Source: Gymnopus androsaceus JB14 | Lineage: Eukaryota; Basidiomycota; Agaricomycetes; Agaricales; Omphalotaceae | DNA: 64,000 bases | NCBI GenBank assembly: GCA_009733575.1 | Contig: ML769673.1 | Location: 1-64,000, forward strand | Direction: 5' to 3' | Shown: piece by piece, positions 1-9,775 of the stretch | How positions within the stretch are numbered: the first letter of the stretch is position 1 | Layout of the letters: each line of letters begins with the position of its first letter | Notes under the pieces: generated by a model | What the model was told of the DNA's origin: nothing | The model's database searches: none | What the model saw: the letters and a program-made list of their open reading frames with translations, nothing else | Translations under genes and position numbers: made by a program

Positions 1-1566
1 CTCGTCTGCAGTGGAAAGGCTTGAGATACTTAGGAATCATCAGGCGCGCTGGGCAGAACTTAGATGGAGCAAGAAGAGCGAATATCCTATGCAAGTAATA
101 CAGAGCATCTGGAAACTCTGCAGTAACATATTGGCTCATCTTGATATTGATGGGAATTTGAACTTTGTGCAAATTCCCTCCGCCTATCGAAACATTCCTG
201 AACGAGAATGGTCAGTGATGGTGTCACCAAGAAGGATCCGTGACTTTGGTATAGATCCGGGTCAAGATCTTCTGGTGTTACTTGAACGGTGAATTTGTTC
301 GATTTGAATTTAAACGCGTAATCTCATTCTTTTTTACTGCAAGTTCAAGTGTCACAGATCCCTTTTATCGTATATGGATACAGACCATGTCAACGGCAGA
401 GAAACATCCTCTGGCCATAGGGTCCGGAGTCATTGACTATCGTCCTTCCTTCCTTCTGAGGACATCCTCATCCATAGAAATATCTTTGGACTATGTTGGA
501 ATTTTATTTCACGGCCGTAATGATGCTGTAGAAGGCGAGCTCATAATCTGGGAATGGAAAACGGGATCCAAGAAATTGGTTCGTAGTGTAAACGGAAATT
601 TGCTGCAAGTTTTCTGATGCTTCACTTTCTTTAGCATCTTGCTAGCATCGGGCTTCAATCGTTTTGCTTTCTGTCAGAGAGACATGTTCTTCTTTCTCTC
701 ATGACTTCGTCGGGCGCAGATAACCGAGTCGAACTGCTTGTGGTTGACTTCGAACAGGAGGGACCCATCAGACAAGCCTGTCCAGATGTCACCCATGGGT
801 ATAAGCTATCTCTCCCTGCCTTTGAAGCCTCCGTTCATCTAGACATTCTCACTACCACGTCGTATCCTCCCCCCTCCTGGGCTCCCTTCTCTGACCTCGA
901 CGTTCCATTTCACATTGCACAAGAAGGGAGATTATTTGTTATTTCTCTTTGGGTTCGAAAAAATACTTTGGTCGACCACCTAACTCTAGTTGTGCCGCAC
1001 TGCACTCTTCTCTCTCGACTAGACTTATTGGGACCAATTTCAAATTCTTCTCCGCTGGCTTGGGATGCTTGGGGACCCACAGGTTCGCGAATGATGCACT
1101 ACCGACCAAATCAAGATTTCGAGTCACCAGCATACAATGTTTATGGAACCAAGTATATCTTTTCCGAATGCAGATCGAGCAAGTTTATCGTGCATCTTTT
1201 TGATTTCAATCAGTGCGCGCTGAGAAGTGCGATATCGAAAGGCCATAAAATCTCTGAAATGGATATTTTCGATATCATGATGGGATCGTTGGAATGTGAC
1301 TCGAGTCTCTGTGTTACAGCACCATCTATCTTTCAAGCGGGGGATATATTCAGAGAGGAAGTCAGGACTTATCTGCCCTATCGTTGGATGGCGAAGGAAA
1401 TACCGGTAACCTCATCCAGCGCCTGTGGTACAATGTTCAGTGAGGATTCAATTATTGTTGTGTATTTTGACGAGGTAAGTACTAACTTATTCCTGCAAGT
1501 ATGAAAAAAACTAAATTCTTTGCACAGTCCACAGATACAGGCGGCTATCACATTTTTTCGTTCTGA
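1..1566 (+). CDS. F-box-like protein, 3' part (5' end outside window)
   Basis: The reading frame is open from the first base. It continues through exons of about 1-291, about 360-587, 635-1474 and 1528-1566, ending at TGA 1564-1566. The junctions I place with confidence are the introns 588-634 (GTAAAC...TTAG) and 1475-1527 (GTAAGT...ACAG); both keep the frame. The protein begins with a helix-rich stretch (ARWAELRW), then reads GVIDYRP, SFAFLSERHVLLSLMTS and LLVVDFEQEG. This is the layout of the long C-terminal region of the large agaricomycete F-box family, probable substrate adaptors of SCF ubiquitin ligases. The F-box itself would lie upstream of the window, so the family call rests on the C-terminal pattern alone. 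Confidence 0.6.
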
Positions 1567-1756
1567 TATAGCTGAGGTACTCGATAGATGTTGAACATTG
1601 AGCTGTCGAGTTTTTGCGCGCGCACAAAATAACACCAGGTGTATTCATTTATTACTACATTAGTCTTGAGTCTCTGTGCAAATTCCAAACGATTGATGAT
1701 CACTTTAAAAAGTATCCTACTTCTGCTATGATAGATAATTCGGCGGAGGTTCATTA

Positions 1757-2297
1757 CAGCATTTTCCGAAAACCTTGGCATGCGCCAACTTTTTTTCAGA
1801 AATAAATATTCCGTAATCTCATTCAATTCACAGCCATGGAAACGTTCCCATCACTGCTCGGATGGGCTCGGATGGGCTTCCGGGCACACCACTGCTTGCT
1901 TACTCTTACTGCCCAATTACTGCCTATCTAAAATAGCAATACCAAGTAATGCGAGGGCCTCATTAGCAATTGGAAGTGAAGCAAATGGGCCTGGTACTGT
2001 GGGCTTGGTACTGGATAGATAGATAAATTACATGGCACAATCTCGGGACATCGCATCTGAGAGGTCCCAAATGGAAACTGCCGGCATCATACACCAGCAC
2101 AATTAGCCCAACACCGTGACTCAATGGAATGGGTAGGTGTTTGAGGCCAATGCAAACATGAAAGCCAGCGTAGGTTGAGCGTAGGCCCAGAAATGAAGCA
2201 TAAGCGCTTTGGTTGAGCGCGCGCCTAAGGCCTGTCATGACGAAATATCTAATTTTGGAAAAAAGTTGGCGCATGCCAAGGTTTTCGGAAAATGCTG
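1757..2297. mobile_element. 541 bp MITE with ~58 bp terminal inverted repeats
   Basis: The left end (1757-1814) and the reverse complement of the right end (2240-2297) match closely over about 58 bp, starting CAGCATTTTCCGAAAACC. Both ends are flanked by TA (1755-1756 and 2298-2299), as expected for a Tc1/mariner-type insertion. No transposase is present, so this is a non-autonomous element. The interior contains a short GCTCGGATGG duplication near 1857-1875 but no credible ORF. Confidence 0.7.
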
Positions 2298-2511
2298 TAA
2301 CATTCGTTCATCAGGCTAGCCTCCCCAGTTGTTCTAACATTTCGGCCATATTATGCTGCAGAGCTGCAACGGTTGCCCCGTCATGCAGGCTAGTACAGAG
2401 TACTAGTACTCAATAATCCTTGCATGAGACGGAGCTCTTCTCGCGTGAGCCTTTTTTTGCGGTTGAACGCATTTCGACCTGGCTGGGGCGTGTTGTTCTC
2501 CATGTTCAGTA

Positions 2512-2624
2512 GAGCAGAATAGTGCAATGTATCGGATAACTTACATATACAAGTACCTTATCATCATTTGAACACCTTTTGCAGCTCAACTTCACTCGAC
2601 CCCTTTTCTACATCCTGCCCGAGA
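2512..2624. repeat. Tandem-duplicated segment edge
   Basis: The sequence at about 2512-2575 is repeated with small changes at about 3232-3300, and 2580-2800 is repeated at 3300-3500. The two membrane-protein gene fragments therefore arose by a roughly 720 bp tandem duplication. The stretch between the MITE and this point shows no gene. Confidence 0.6.
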
Positions 2625-3296
2625 TCAGGGATTGACGAGTTCAGGGATTGACGATGTAGCTGAAATGTATTCGTCCTCGACTGGAGGTATATCTAGGGCA
2701 GGCATAGAGGGACTTTGAGGTTGTGTCGCAAATCGTAATTGCGACTGAAGAATACTTGAGCGTAGTGGCTGATCATCAACTGCGCTAAAGAATACTCTCT
2801 TTCAAGATCCCAAAACTGCATGCGCATATATACGATAAAGCTACAAAAGAGTCAGGGAAGATCCAGGAAACAGATAGTAGAGAAGTGTCGTACCAGAACC
2901 GATATTGCGGTCAGTGGCTATATCTTGCTCTCCTCGCAGAATGTACTCACTCTGCAAATACGAAGGTGATCAAATCGATAAACCTATAAGTGCGTACGCT
3001 TCGCCAGCCAGTCTGAGCCAGATCATATACTACGTTTATTGACACAAGAACGAACAGAAATATGATCGCTGGGAAGATGAACTTTTGCACAGAAGGAATG
3101 TGGAACTTCCGAGGTAAAATCCACATGGCGAGGCCGAAAAGTACAGTGTAAGCCCCTTCAAAGAGAATGATTGAGAATGAATCCTCGTACCCCCGCTTCA
3201 AAATTACAGCCAACCAAGCACTGAGCTGCCAGTAGAGCAGAATCGTGCAATGCATTAAATCACTTACATATACAAGTACATTAATCATCATTATAA
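2625..3296 (-). pseudogene. Truncated multi-pass membrane protein, paralog B
   Basis: Reading down from about 3291, the translation has several hydrophobic segments (YTVLFGLAMWIL, FIFPAIIFLFVLVSINVVYDL). These match the N-terminal helices of a seven-helix family common in agaricomycetes. A donor (GTGAGT) follows near 2950. The only later piece I recognise is the cytoplasmic tail (AVDDQPLRSSILQSQLRFAT, stop at 2625-2627). That tail aligns with the tail of paralog A (SAVDDQSLRSNILQSQLLFAT). The middle helices are missing, so this copy looks deleted and probably not functional. The family has no assigned function that I know of. Confidence 0.5.
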
Positions 3297-3302
3297 ATCC
3301 CT

Positions 3303-4027
3303 TTACAGCTCAACTTCACGCAGTCCCTTTTCTACATCTCGCCCTAGATCAGGAATTGACAACCTAGCTGAATATTCAACGCCCCCGACTGGAGCTATAT
3401 CAAGGACAGCTGTAGAGGGGCTTCGGGGTCGTGTCGCAAATAGTAATTGCGACTGAAGGATATTTGAGCGCAGTGACTGATCATCAACTGCGCTACCCAA
3501 GCCCACTCGCACAGCAACAAGAGTAGGTGCGATACCCTGCGGTTTTCCAAAGAAAGTGAAGTTATTTCATGGCCACAATGAGCGTGGACTCACAACAATG
3601 ACGCTTCCCATGTCAACATAATTTGGGATGTTGAATGGTAATGACCGTGACAGTATTGCTTCTATTGTGAGGTATACTGGATATATCACGCCAGACTCTG
3701 TACTGATAAAATTATCAAAGAAATCAGTAAGTATTCAACGAAAGCAAAGGTCTTTAAACTCAACGCACACCACGGCCAAAGTCCTATGATACCAATGAGA
3801 TGAATGAGCTCCAGAGGGGAGCTCCTTCCAGAGAGACCTTGAAAGCCACCACACTCGACCAGCTGTATATATGCCAATACCGAGGATGTAGCACCAAAAC
3901 TTTGAAAAATTGTGTTACATACCAATCATAAGCGTCTTCAACATATTTGAAATGGCGTTCACCATTGCGAAGATCCACTCCAGCCTGCTGCTGTTAATGA
4001 ATTCACCATATAATATACATTCCGCCT
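3303..4027 (-). pseudogene. Multi-pass membrane protein, paralog A, 3' part cut by Copia element
   Basis: Exons read on the minus strand are 4027-3963, 3899-3771, 3702-3594 and 3536-3303, joined by GT-AG introns. The products read FWCYILGIGIYTAGRVWW, ESGVIYPVYLTIEAILS and GIAPTLVAVRVGLG, then a hydrophilic tail ending at 3303. The ESGxIY and TLxAVRVGLG motifs are typical of an abundant agaricomycete seven-helix membrane family of unknown function. The first exon runs directly into the left LTR at 4028, and matching coding sequence appears to resume beyond the right LTR. The gene was therefore split by the insertion. It could still be expressed as a truncated product, but I consider it a pseudogene. 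Confidence 0.55.
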
Positions 4028-4356
4028 TGTTAAATGTTGACGAGCGTTTAGTGTGGTGTCATATGTTTGGTTTGAGTTTCCTTATTTGGTTCTATGTTCT
4101 TATTTGGTATTTGTTTGTTTGTTTACCAACATGCCGTTTCCCGTACTATATAAACCTTGGCACGTCGATTCCTCGGTTCCCTCAGTTCCATCATCTCGAA
4201 CTGAGGGTAAGCTTCTTATCTATCTTTCATTATACTTCGCTGACTTTACCTATAGCCCTTGTTGTACTCACGTAGTCTATAGGTAAATATAATAGAGTTC
4301 CATCATCTCGAACTAAGGCACTCGTTGTACTCACGTAGTCTATAGGAATTTCCACA
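4028..4356 (+). repeat. Copia left LTR
   Basis: 329 bp direct repeat of 8814-9142, TG...CA termini. A TATA-like ACTATATAAACC lies near 4144-4155, a probable start region for the element transcript. Confidence 0.88.
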
Positions 4357-4481
4357 GATTCGCAGTCAGAATTGCTGTTCTGCATCTCGCCGATAGACTA
4401 TTAGGTTTACCTTCACTGCCTTGCCGTTGTCAAAACTCTTTATTCTTGCCGTTGTCGAGATTTATCATTATCCTTGCCATC

Positions 4482-5600
4482 ATGAGCTCCACGCCGTCCA
4501 GCCAACTACCTTCTCTTATCTCATTCCCCAAAGAAAAGCAACTCAAAGGTGCCTCAAACTGGGCTGCCTTCCGTGATCACGTCAAGAGCGTTGCCTGTTC
4601 CTATGGAATGACTGGCTATCTCCTCGGATCAATTATCTGTCCTGCGCAAAACGCTGCTCCTGCTGTTCTCACTGCTGGTACTGCTCAAGCTGCTGTTGTT
4701 GTTCCTGTCGCCACTCCCGTTAACTCGCCAAACCCTTCTGATCAGGAATGGGAACTTCGTGACAGTCGTCTCGCTGGGATCATCTACCAGAACATTCGCG
4801 ACCCCCGTTTGATAAATCTTGGTGCTGAACTTACAGCAAACCAGATGTGGAAGAAGTTGACAGACAAGTACAAGAAACAGAGTGCAGCTAATTGTACTCT
4901 TTCCACGGAGCGTCTTTGCCAGCTCAAATATGTTGAAGGCACTGCCTTCGAGAAGCATTTCGGTGCACTAGAGGCTCTATGTCAGGACGCTTCTGACACT
5001 GGTTGTATGGTTACTGATGACGAGCTTTGCAGATACTTCCTTAGTTCCTTGCCAATCCCTTCTCATCTCTGGATTATCCAAAATCATGGCTTGCGCATGT
5101 ATAAAGAAATCAAGCAGTTCCTTGAAGAATATGACATTCAGCTTCGTCTTGCCTCAGGTTTCAAGTCTGACGGGTCATCCACTCTTGCCACTGTTACAAA
5201 TACTAGCTACACCAGGAAGCCATTCATTTGCAAGAATTGCAAGCGTTCTGGGCACAGTCAGAAACAATGCTGGTCGCCTGGTGGTGGTGCCGAGCATCGC
5301 GCTCCTGCTTGGTGGAAACGAGGTGTCGATTTGAACAGGCCTGCTGCTGCTGCCGTCAATACAGATCCTTCCAATCCCGAGCAAGTCGTTGCTGCTGCTG
5401 CCACCTTCAATTTCGGATGCAGTGGTGCGTTTTTCATTTCAGATCATGCTGCGATATCTAACTCTAAAGGGGAAATTTTTGCCGTGGTAAAGAATGATTT
5501 ATTATACAATACACTACCTACTGCCCTGTCTACTGTATCATCCAGTTTGTCTCCGAAATTAGATTGGATTCCCACATACATCGATAGTGCTGCATTATAA
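4482..5600 (+). CDS. Copia Gag and start of protease region
   Basis: I start at the ATG of MSSTPSSQLPSL (4482). An in-frame ATG at 4446 is also possible but gives a less typical start. A UBN2-like Gag fold region (EWELRDSRLAGIIYQNI, MWKKLTDKYK) occupies residues of about 90-230. A CCHC zinc knuckle of the form CKNCKRSGHSQKQCW follows. The frame then enters the protease region (LDWIPTYIDSAAL), where the aspartate of the DSG-type motif is present but followed by a TAA stop at 5598-5600. In intact Copia elements Gag and Pol form one long ORF, so this stop is a lesion. Confidence 0.75.
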   Translation: MSSTPSSQLPSLISFPKEKQLKGASNWAAFRDHVKSVACSYGMTGYLLGSIICPAQNAAPAVLTAGTAQAAVVVPVATPVNSPNPSDQEWELRDSRLAGIIYQNIRDPRLINLGAELTANQMWKKLTDKYKKQSAANCTLSTERLCQLKYVEGTAFEKHFGALEALCQDASDTGCMVTDDELCRYFLSSLPIPSHLWIIQNHGLRMYKEIKQFLEEYDIQLRLASGFKSDGSSTLATVTNTSYTRKPFICKNCKRSGHSQKQCWSPGGGAEHRAPAWWKRGVDLNRPAAAAVNTDPSNPEQVVAAAATFNFGCSGAFFISDHAAISNSKGEIFAVVKNDLLYNTLPTALSTVSSSLSPKLDWIPTYIDSAAL

Positions 5601-8600
5601 TGGTGTATCCGTGATAAGTCCTTGTTTGTCGAATATACACCCATTCGTGTGGTGGGACGTATGGCTACGGAAGGTGATAGTGGGCAATTCATTATTGAAG
5701 GCAGAGGGATCGTTGAAATGCACGTACGGACGTCTACTGGGTTGATTAACAAACTGCGTTTTCCTGCATCGCACACTCCTTCGTTTTTGATGAATTTGCT
5801 CTCACTGCCAGCGATGGACGTTCTGGGGTATCGAGGAATGTGGGGGAGTGGTATGTTGACTGTTGCTGACAAGACTGGTAAAGTGGTGGTCGATGGAAGG
5901 TTAGCATTTGAAAAGGCTCGCCACTGACTATACGAAGTCAATGTCGTGGATATAAGGCCACCTGTGGTGGCGGTTAGCGTGAAGTTGCGGTTGTTGAATG
6001 TGCCGCGCTCATTAGAAATGTGGCATGTGCGGTTCAGGCACGTGGATATTAACGTCGTTCGTATGATGGTGAAGAAAAGCCTGGTTGGGGATCTGAACGT
6101 TTCCAATACGACAGTTTGCGGGAAGTGTGTCTGCTAACGAAAGCTACGAGAAGGCCTTTCGATGCTGTCGTTATCCTGTCCACGGAGCCTCTGGATTGTG
6201 TTAGCCTCAACTTGTGGGGGAGAGCTAGAACTACCAGTCTCGGTGGTGCTGTCTACATGATGTTGGCATGCAACAACGGCACTGGCATCTCTTTTCCCTA
6301 CTTCTCCGCTACAAAGGATGCTCCAAAGATCCTTTCCCTCGTGAAGATCTTCGTGGCCATGGCAGAAACTCAAACCGGGAGGAAAGTACGCGTATTTCAT
6401 ATTGACCTCAGTCAGGAGTTTGACAACAAGTGGTTCGAAGAGTTTTGTAACAAAAAGGGCATCATTATTGAGCGTGTTCCTAAAGATTTGTCAGTGGCAA
6501 ATGGGCAGGTTGAACGAGCTAACAGGACCATTATCGAAGGTACTCACGCCATGCTAGAGGACTCGGAGCTGGACAAGAGATTCTGGGCAGAAGCTGCTGC
6601 CGCTCAGTGCTACATATGTGGTTTCATTCCGACTATGCGCCATCCTGGCCAGGTTCCGTGGCAGAAGTGGAAAAGATCCGACATTCTGGACGTGTTGCAT
6701 TTGCAAAAGTGGGGATTCAAGGTTTGGGTGAAAGACCTGGACCGAAAAGAGGGAAAGTTAGGATGCCAAGCATGGTGTGGCTTTATAGTTGGTTACCTTG
6801 GAGCACAAGGTTACAGGGTTTATGATCTGGAGCAAAAGAGCGTTTATTTGGTAAGGGACGTGGTGTTCGAGGAAGGAACGCCAAGGAGAACCCAACAGGT
6901 TGAAATGGAGTCTGCGGTGGTCGAAGACGCTTTCGAAGACAAGCTTGTTGGTCAGGTTCCTGTTGCAGAGGTAGAGGAACATCCACCGTCTCCAGTACAC
7001 GTTCCTGAGACTCCTCGTCGTTCGAGTCGAGTCTCCATTCCTTCACCTGCGCTTCTCCGCTCAATCAATTACATGAGAGAGGAGGAGGGTGCCAAAGCGG
7101 ATGAGCTGGAATGGGCAAATATTGCTGTTTTGGCGGTCAACGTGATGGAGGATGAACGAAGACAGAGAGAATGCAAAGAAACCGTCCTTGCACTGGCTAG
7201 CGCTGTTAAGGGAGGCGGTGATATTATTATCCCATCTTCGTACAAGGAGGCCATGCGTGATCCTGATAAATGGGTCCCTGCGATGGAAGCTGAGATAAAT
7301 GGGCTCAGGGAGCAGGAGGTTTGGAAACTTGTGGACGCTCCGGAGGGCATGCGTATACTTGAAGGAATGTGGGTATACGACTTAAAGGTTGATGGGGATG
7401 GTAAGGTGTTGAAGACCAAGGCTTGGTATGTTGCGAGAGGGGATATGCAGATTGCTGGCATGGATTGCGAAAAGAGTTGGTCAATGGTTGCGCGTGTGGA
7501 ATTGGTTCGGATGCTGATGGCGGTAGCTGTGGGTTTAGGACTGGAAACAAGTCAGTGGGACTTCTTGTTGGCTTACTTGAACAGGATGTTACCAGAGGAT
7601 CCGCCAGTATACATGCGTCAACCTACAGGTTTTGCTCAGATGGGGGAGGAAACAAAAGTTTGTCTGATGCAAAGGCCCTTGTATGGGATGGTACATGCGG
7701 GTCATATCTGGTACAATGAACTCGAAGACCAGTTCAAGAAGTTAGGCTTCAAATCCTCACATGCTGATCCATGCATTCGATCCCGATATGACCCTGATTC
7801 TGGTTGCAGAACCATTGCATCCATACACACCAACAATATTTTTGCAGCTTTGACGGATAGGAAGGAGGTGGAGGATGCAATCCACGGTTTCAGAATATGG
7901 GATCTAAAGGACGTTAAGGATAAGAACGTCCTCCTTGGTTTGACAATTGACTATTTACCGGATGGTTCAATTGGTGTTACGCAGGCCCCATTCTTCCTCA
8001 AAGCGTTCAAATATTTTGGTATTCTTGACGACCTTCAACCGCTCTACACTCCATTCCCTCCTGGGTACTCCATCCCTGCTCGAGGAAAACGTTCGAGGGA
8101 AGATGACGCATTTATGAGCGACAAGCTGTACCGGGGATTACTGGGTTGCTGCCAATGGGGGAGTGGTTGTAGCAGACCAGACATTAGTTTCGCATGCTCC
8201 AGCTTGGCGACTGTTCAAAACGAGCCATTCCCTGAGGACTGAGACCTTCTTATCAAGTTATGCCACTATATTTTGATGACGGTTCACTACAGCGTGAAGT
8301 ACAAACCTATCATTGATAAGAAGGTTACGACTGTGGGATACTCAGATGCGGATTGGGCTGGTTGCAAGGCTACTCATTGTTCGACCTCCAGTTATATCTT
8401 CTTGATGAATGGTTGTCCCATAGCTTGGGCTTCGAAGAAACAGAACTTAGTTTCGTTATTGTCAATGGAGTCCGAGTATATCGCGTTGTCGAAATGCGTT
8501 CAGCAAGCCATTTGGATGTCGAGTTGGTGATGAGAAGTGGATTTGGATATGGGAGGACCGATGGGCTTACTGGTTGATAACCTCGGAGCGATTGCGCTGT

Positions 8601-8760
8601 CAGAGACAACAAAGGGACACGATTTGGCAAAGCACATCGACATTCAATACTCTTTATTTGGGATGCTGTCAAAGAGGGACAGGTGTCCGTGTATCCGGTG
8701 GCGTCTTCTCAGAACCTTGCCGACATTATGACTAAGGTGTTATCGAGGGAGAAGCACCAT
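5601..8760 (+). pseudogene. Copia Pol (protease, integrase, RT, RNase H), broken
   Basis: Coding sequence continues after the stop at 5600 but is interrupted again near 5926, near 6135 (frame change), at 8240-8242 (TGA) and near 8530. The GAG-pre-integrase Cys/His motif spans about 6020-6130. The integrase core reads HIDLSQEFDNKWFEEFC and VANGQVERANRTIIE. RT starts near WVPAMEAEINGL and has QWDFLLAYLN. The position normally occupied by the catalytic YVDD reads IHTNNI, so two essential aspartates are gone. RNase H follows in another frame (GYSDADWAGC, SMESEYIAL). The element cannot supply its own reverse transcriptase. Confidence 0.8.
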
Positions 8761-8813
8761 TGAATCATGTCAGCATTGGGTTTGGATTGGTGGTATAACG
8801 ACGCCAGGGGGAG

Positions 8814-9142
8814 TGTTAAATGTTGACGAGCTTTTAGTGTGGCATCATATGTTTGGTTTGAGTTTCCTTATTTGGTTCTATGTTCTTATTTGGTATTTGT
8901 TTGTTTGTTTACTGACGTGCCGTTTCCCGTACTATATAAACCTTGGCACATTGATTCCTCGGTTCCCTCAGTTCCATCATCTCGAACTGAGGGTAAGCTT
9001 CTTATTTATCTTTCATTATACTTCGCTGACTTCACCTATAGCCCTCGTTGTACTCATGTAGTCTATAGGTAAATATAATAGAGTTCCATCATCTCAAACT
9101 GAGGCCCTTGTTGTACTCATGTAGTCTATAGGAATTTTCACA
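8814..9142 (+). repeat. Copia right LTR
   Basis: 329 bp direct repeat of 4028-4356. It is preceded by the polypurine tract AGGGGGAG at about 8806-8813. Confidence 0.88.
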
Positions 9143-9300
9143 TCGCCTTTCAACTTTTTTAAAGCATTATATGGAGCAGTGAAAGTTGAAGACGCACCAT
9201 CACTATAATTATTTGAGGAAGTGCATAACTCGTAGGACTCGGAACCAACATCTTCTACTTCAGACTTAGATGTATTGTTTCGTCTGATCCTGGCGCGATC
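9143..9300 (-). pseudogene. Probable 5' part of the Copia-interrupted membrane gene
   Basis: On the minus strand a frame reads SEVEDVGSESYELCTSSN... and ...APYNALKKLKGE up to the LTR boundary. Beyond the element at 4027 the reading continues ECILYGEFINSSRLEW into the next exon. The upstream exons of the gene are not recognisable and may have been displaced by the neighbouring retroelement. The assignment depends on frame continuity across the insertion and is tentative. Confidence 0.35.
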
Positions 9301-9775
9301 TCATGTCTGAGTTTCTTAAGTGAATATATATTGAACGCGTACTAATAAAAGTATTGATTACTATTAACGTACGTTGGGCAAAGGCACGTCAGGAAAATTA
9401 ATTCCAAGAGTCAAGTGAGATAGCGGAATTAATTTCCCGAACCTGGGGGTGCGGAGGATACAGAAACCGATTACCCGTGCGAAGAAGCCACAGGCGCATC
9501 GGGATCTGTTAACGACAAACCCACAGGGGCGTAGGCCCAAGGCTGTGGTGACTGAGAATACATGTCAACAAATGTAGGTTTATTGCGAATAGAATCTGTT
9601 GTGTATCAGATAGAGGTGTATATGTTAGCGATGTGTTTGTTTTGATGGCGTAGGGGGAATGTGGTATAATAAGAGAAGGGGGATGAATATTGTGTATGTG
9701 TAGGGAATTTGTCGTATTGGTAACATAACCATTTGAGAAACAGGTGAGATACAGGCGATGAGAGGAAGGAAAGTA
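9301..9775. other. Noncoding flank of the DIRS-like element with an inverted repeat
   Basis: No gene is seen. An imperfect 13 bp inverted repeat (GGAAAATTAATTCC at 9392-9405 and GGAATTAATTTCC at 9424-9436) could form a hairpin. It may belong to the terminal or internal complementary region of the DIRS-like element, but I could not match it to the other end. Confidence 0.4.

Larger units (their letters stand above)
4028..9142 (+). mobile_element. Ty1/Copia LTR retrotransposon, degenerate full-length copy
   Basis: Two 329 bp LTRs (4028-4356 and 8814-9142) begin TGTTAAATG and end ...TTCCACA or ...TTTTCACA. CGCCT occurs just outside both ends (4023-4027 and 9144-9148, one base offset), an approximate target-site duplication. 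A purine-rich tract (AGGGGGAG) precedes the right LTR. The internal order is Gag, protease, integrase, RT, RNase H, the Copia order. The LTRs differ at many sites, mostly transitions, so the insertion is not recent. Confidence 0.9.

Noticed and set aside
6116..8242. 708-residue ORF as an intact Copia polyprotein
   Set aside because: It is only the middle of Pol; upstream and downstream parts lie in other frames or behind stops, and the YVDD box is replaced by HTNN.
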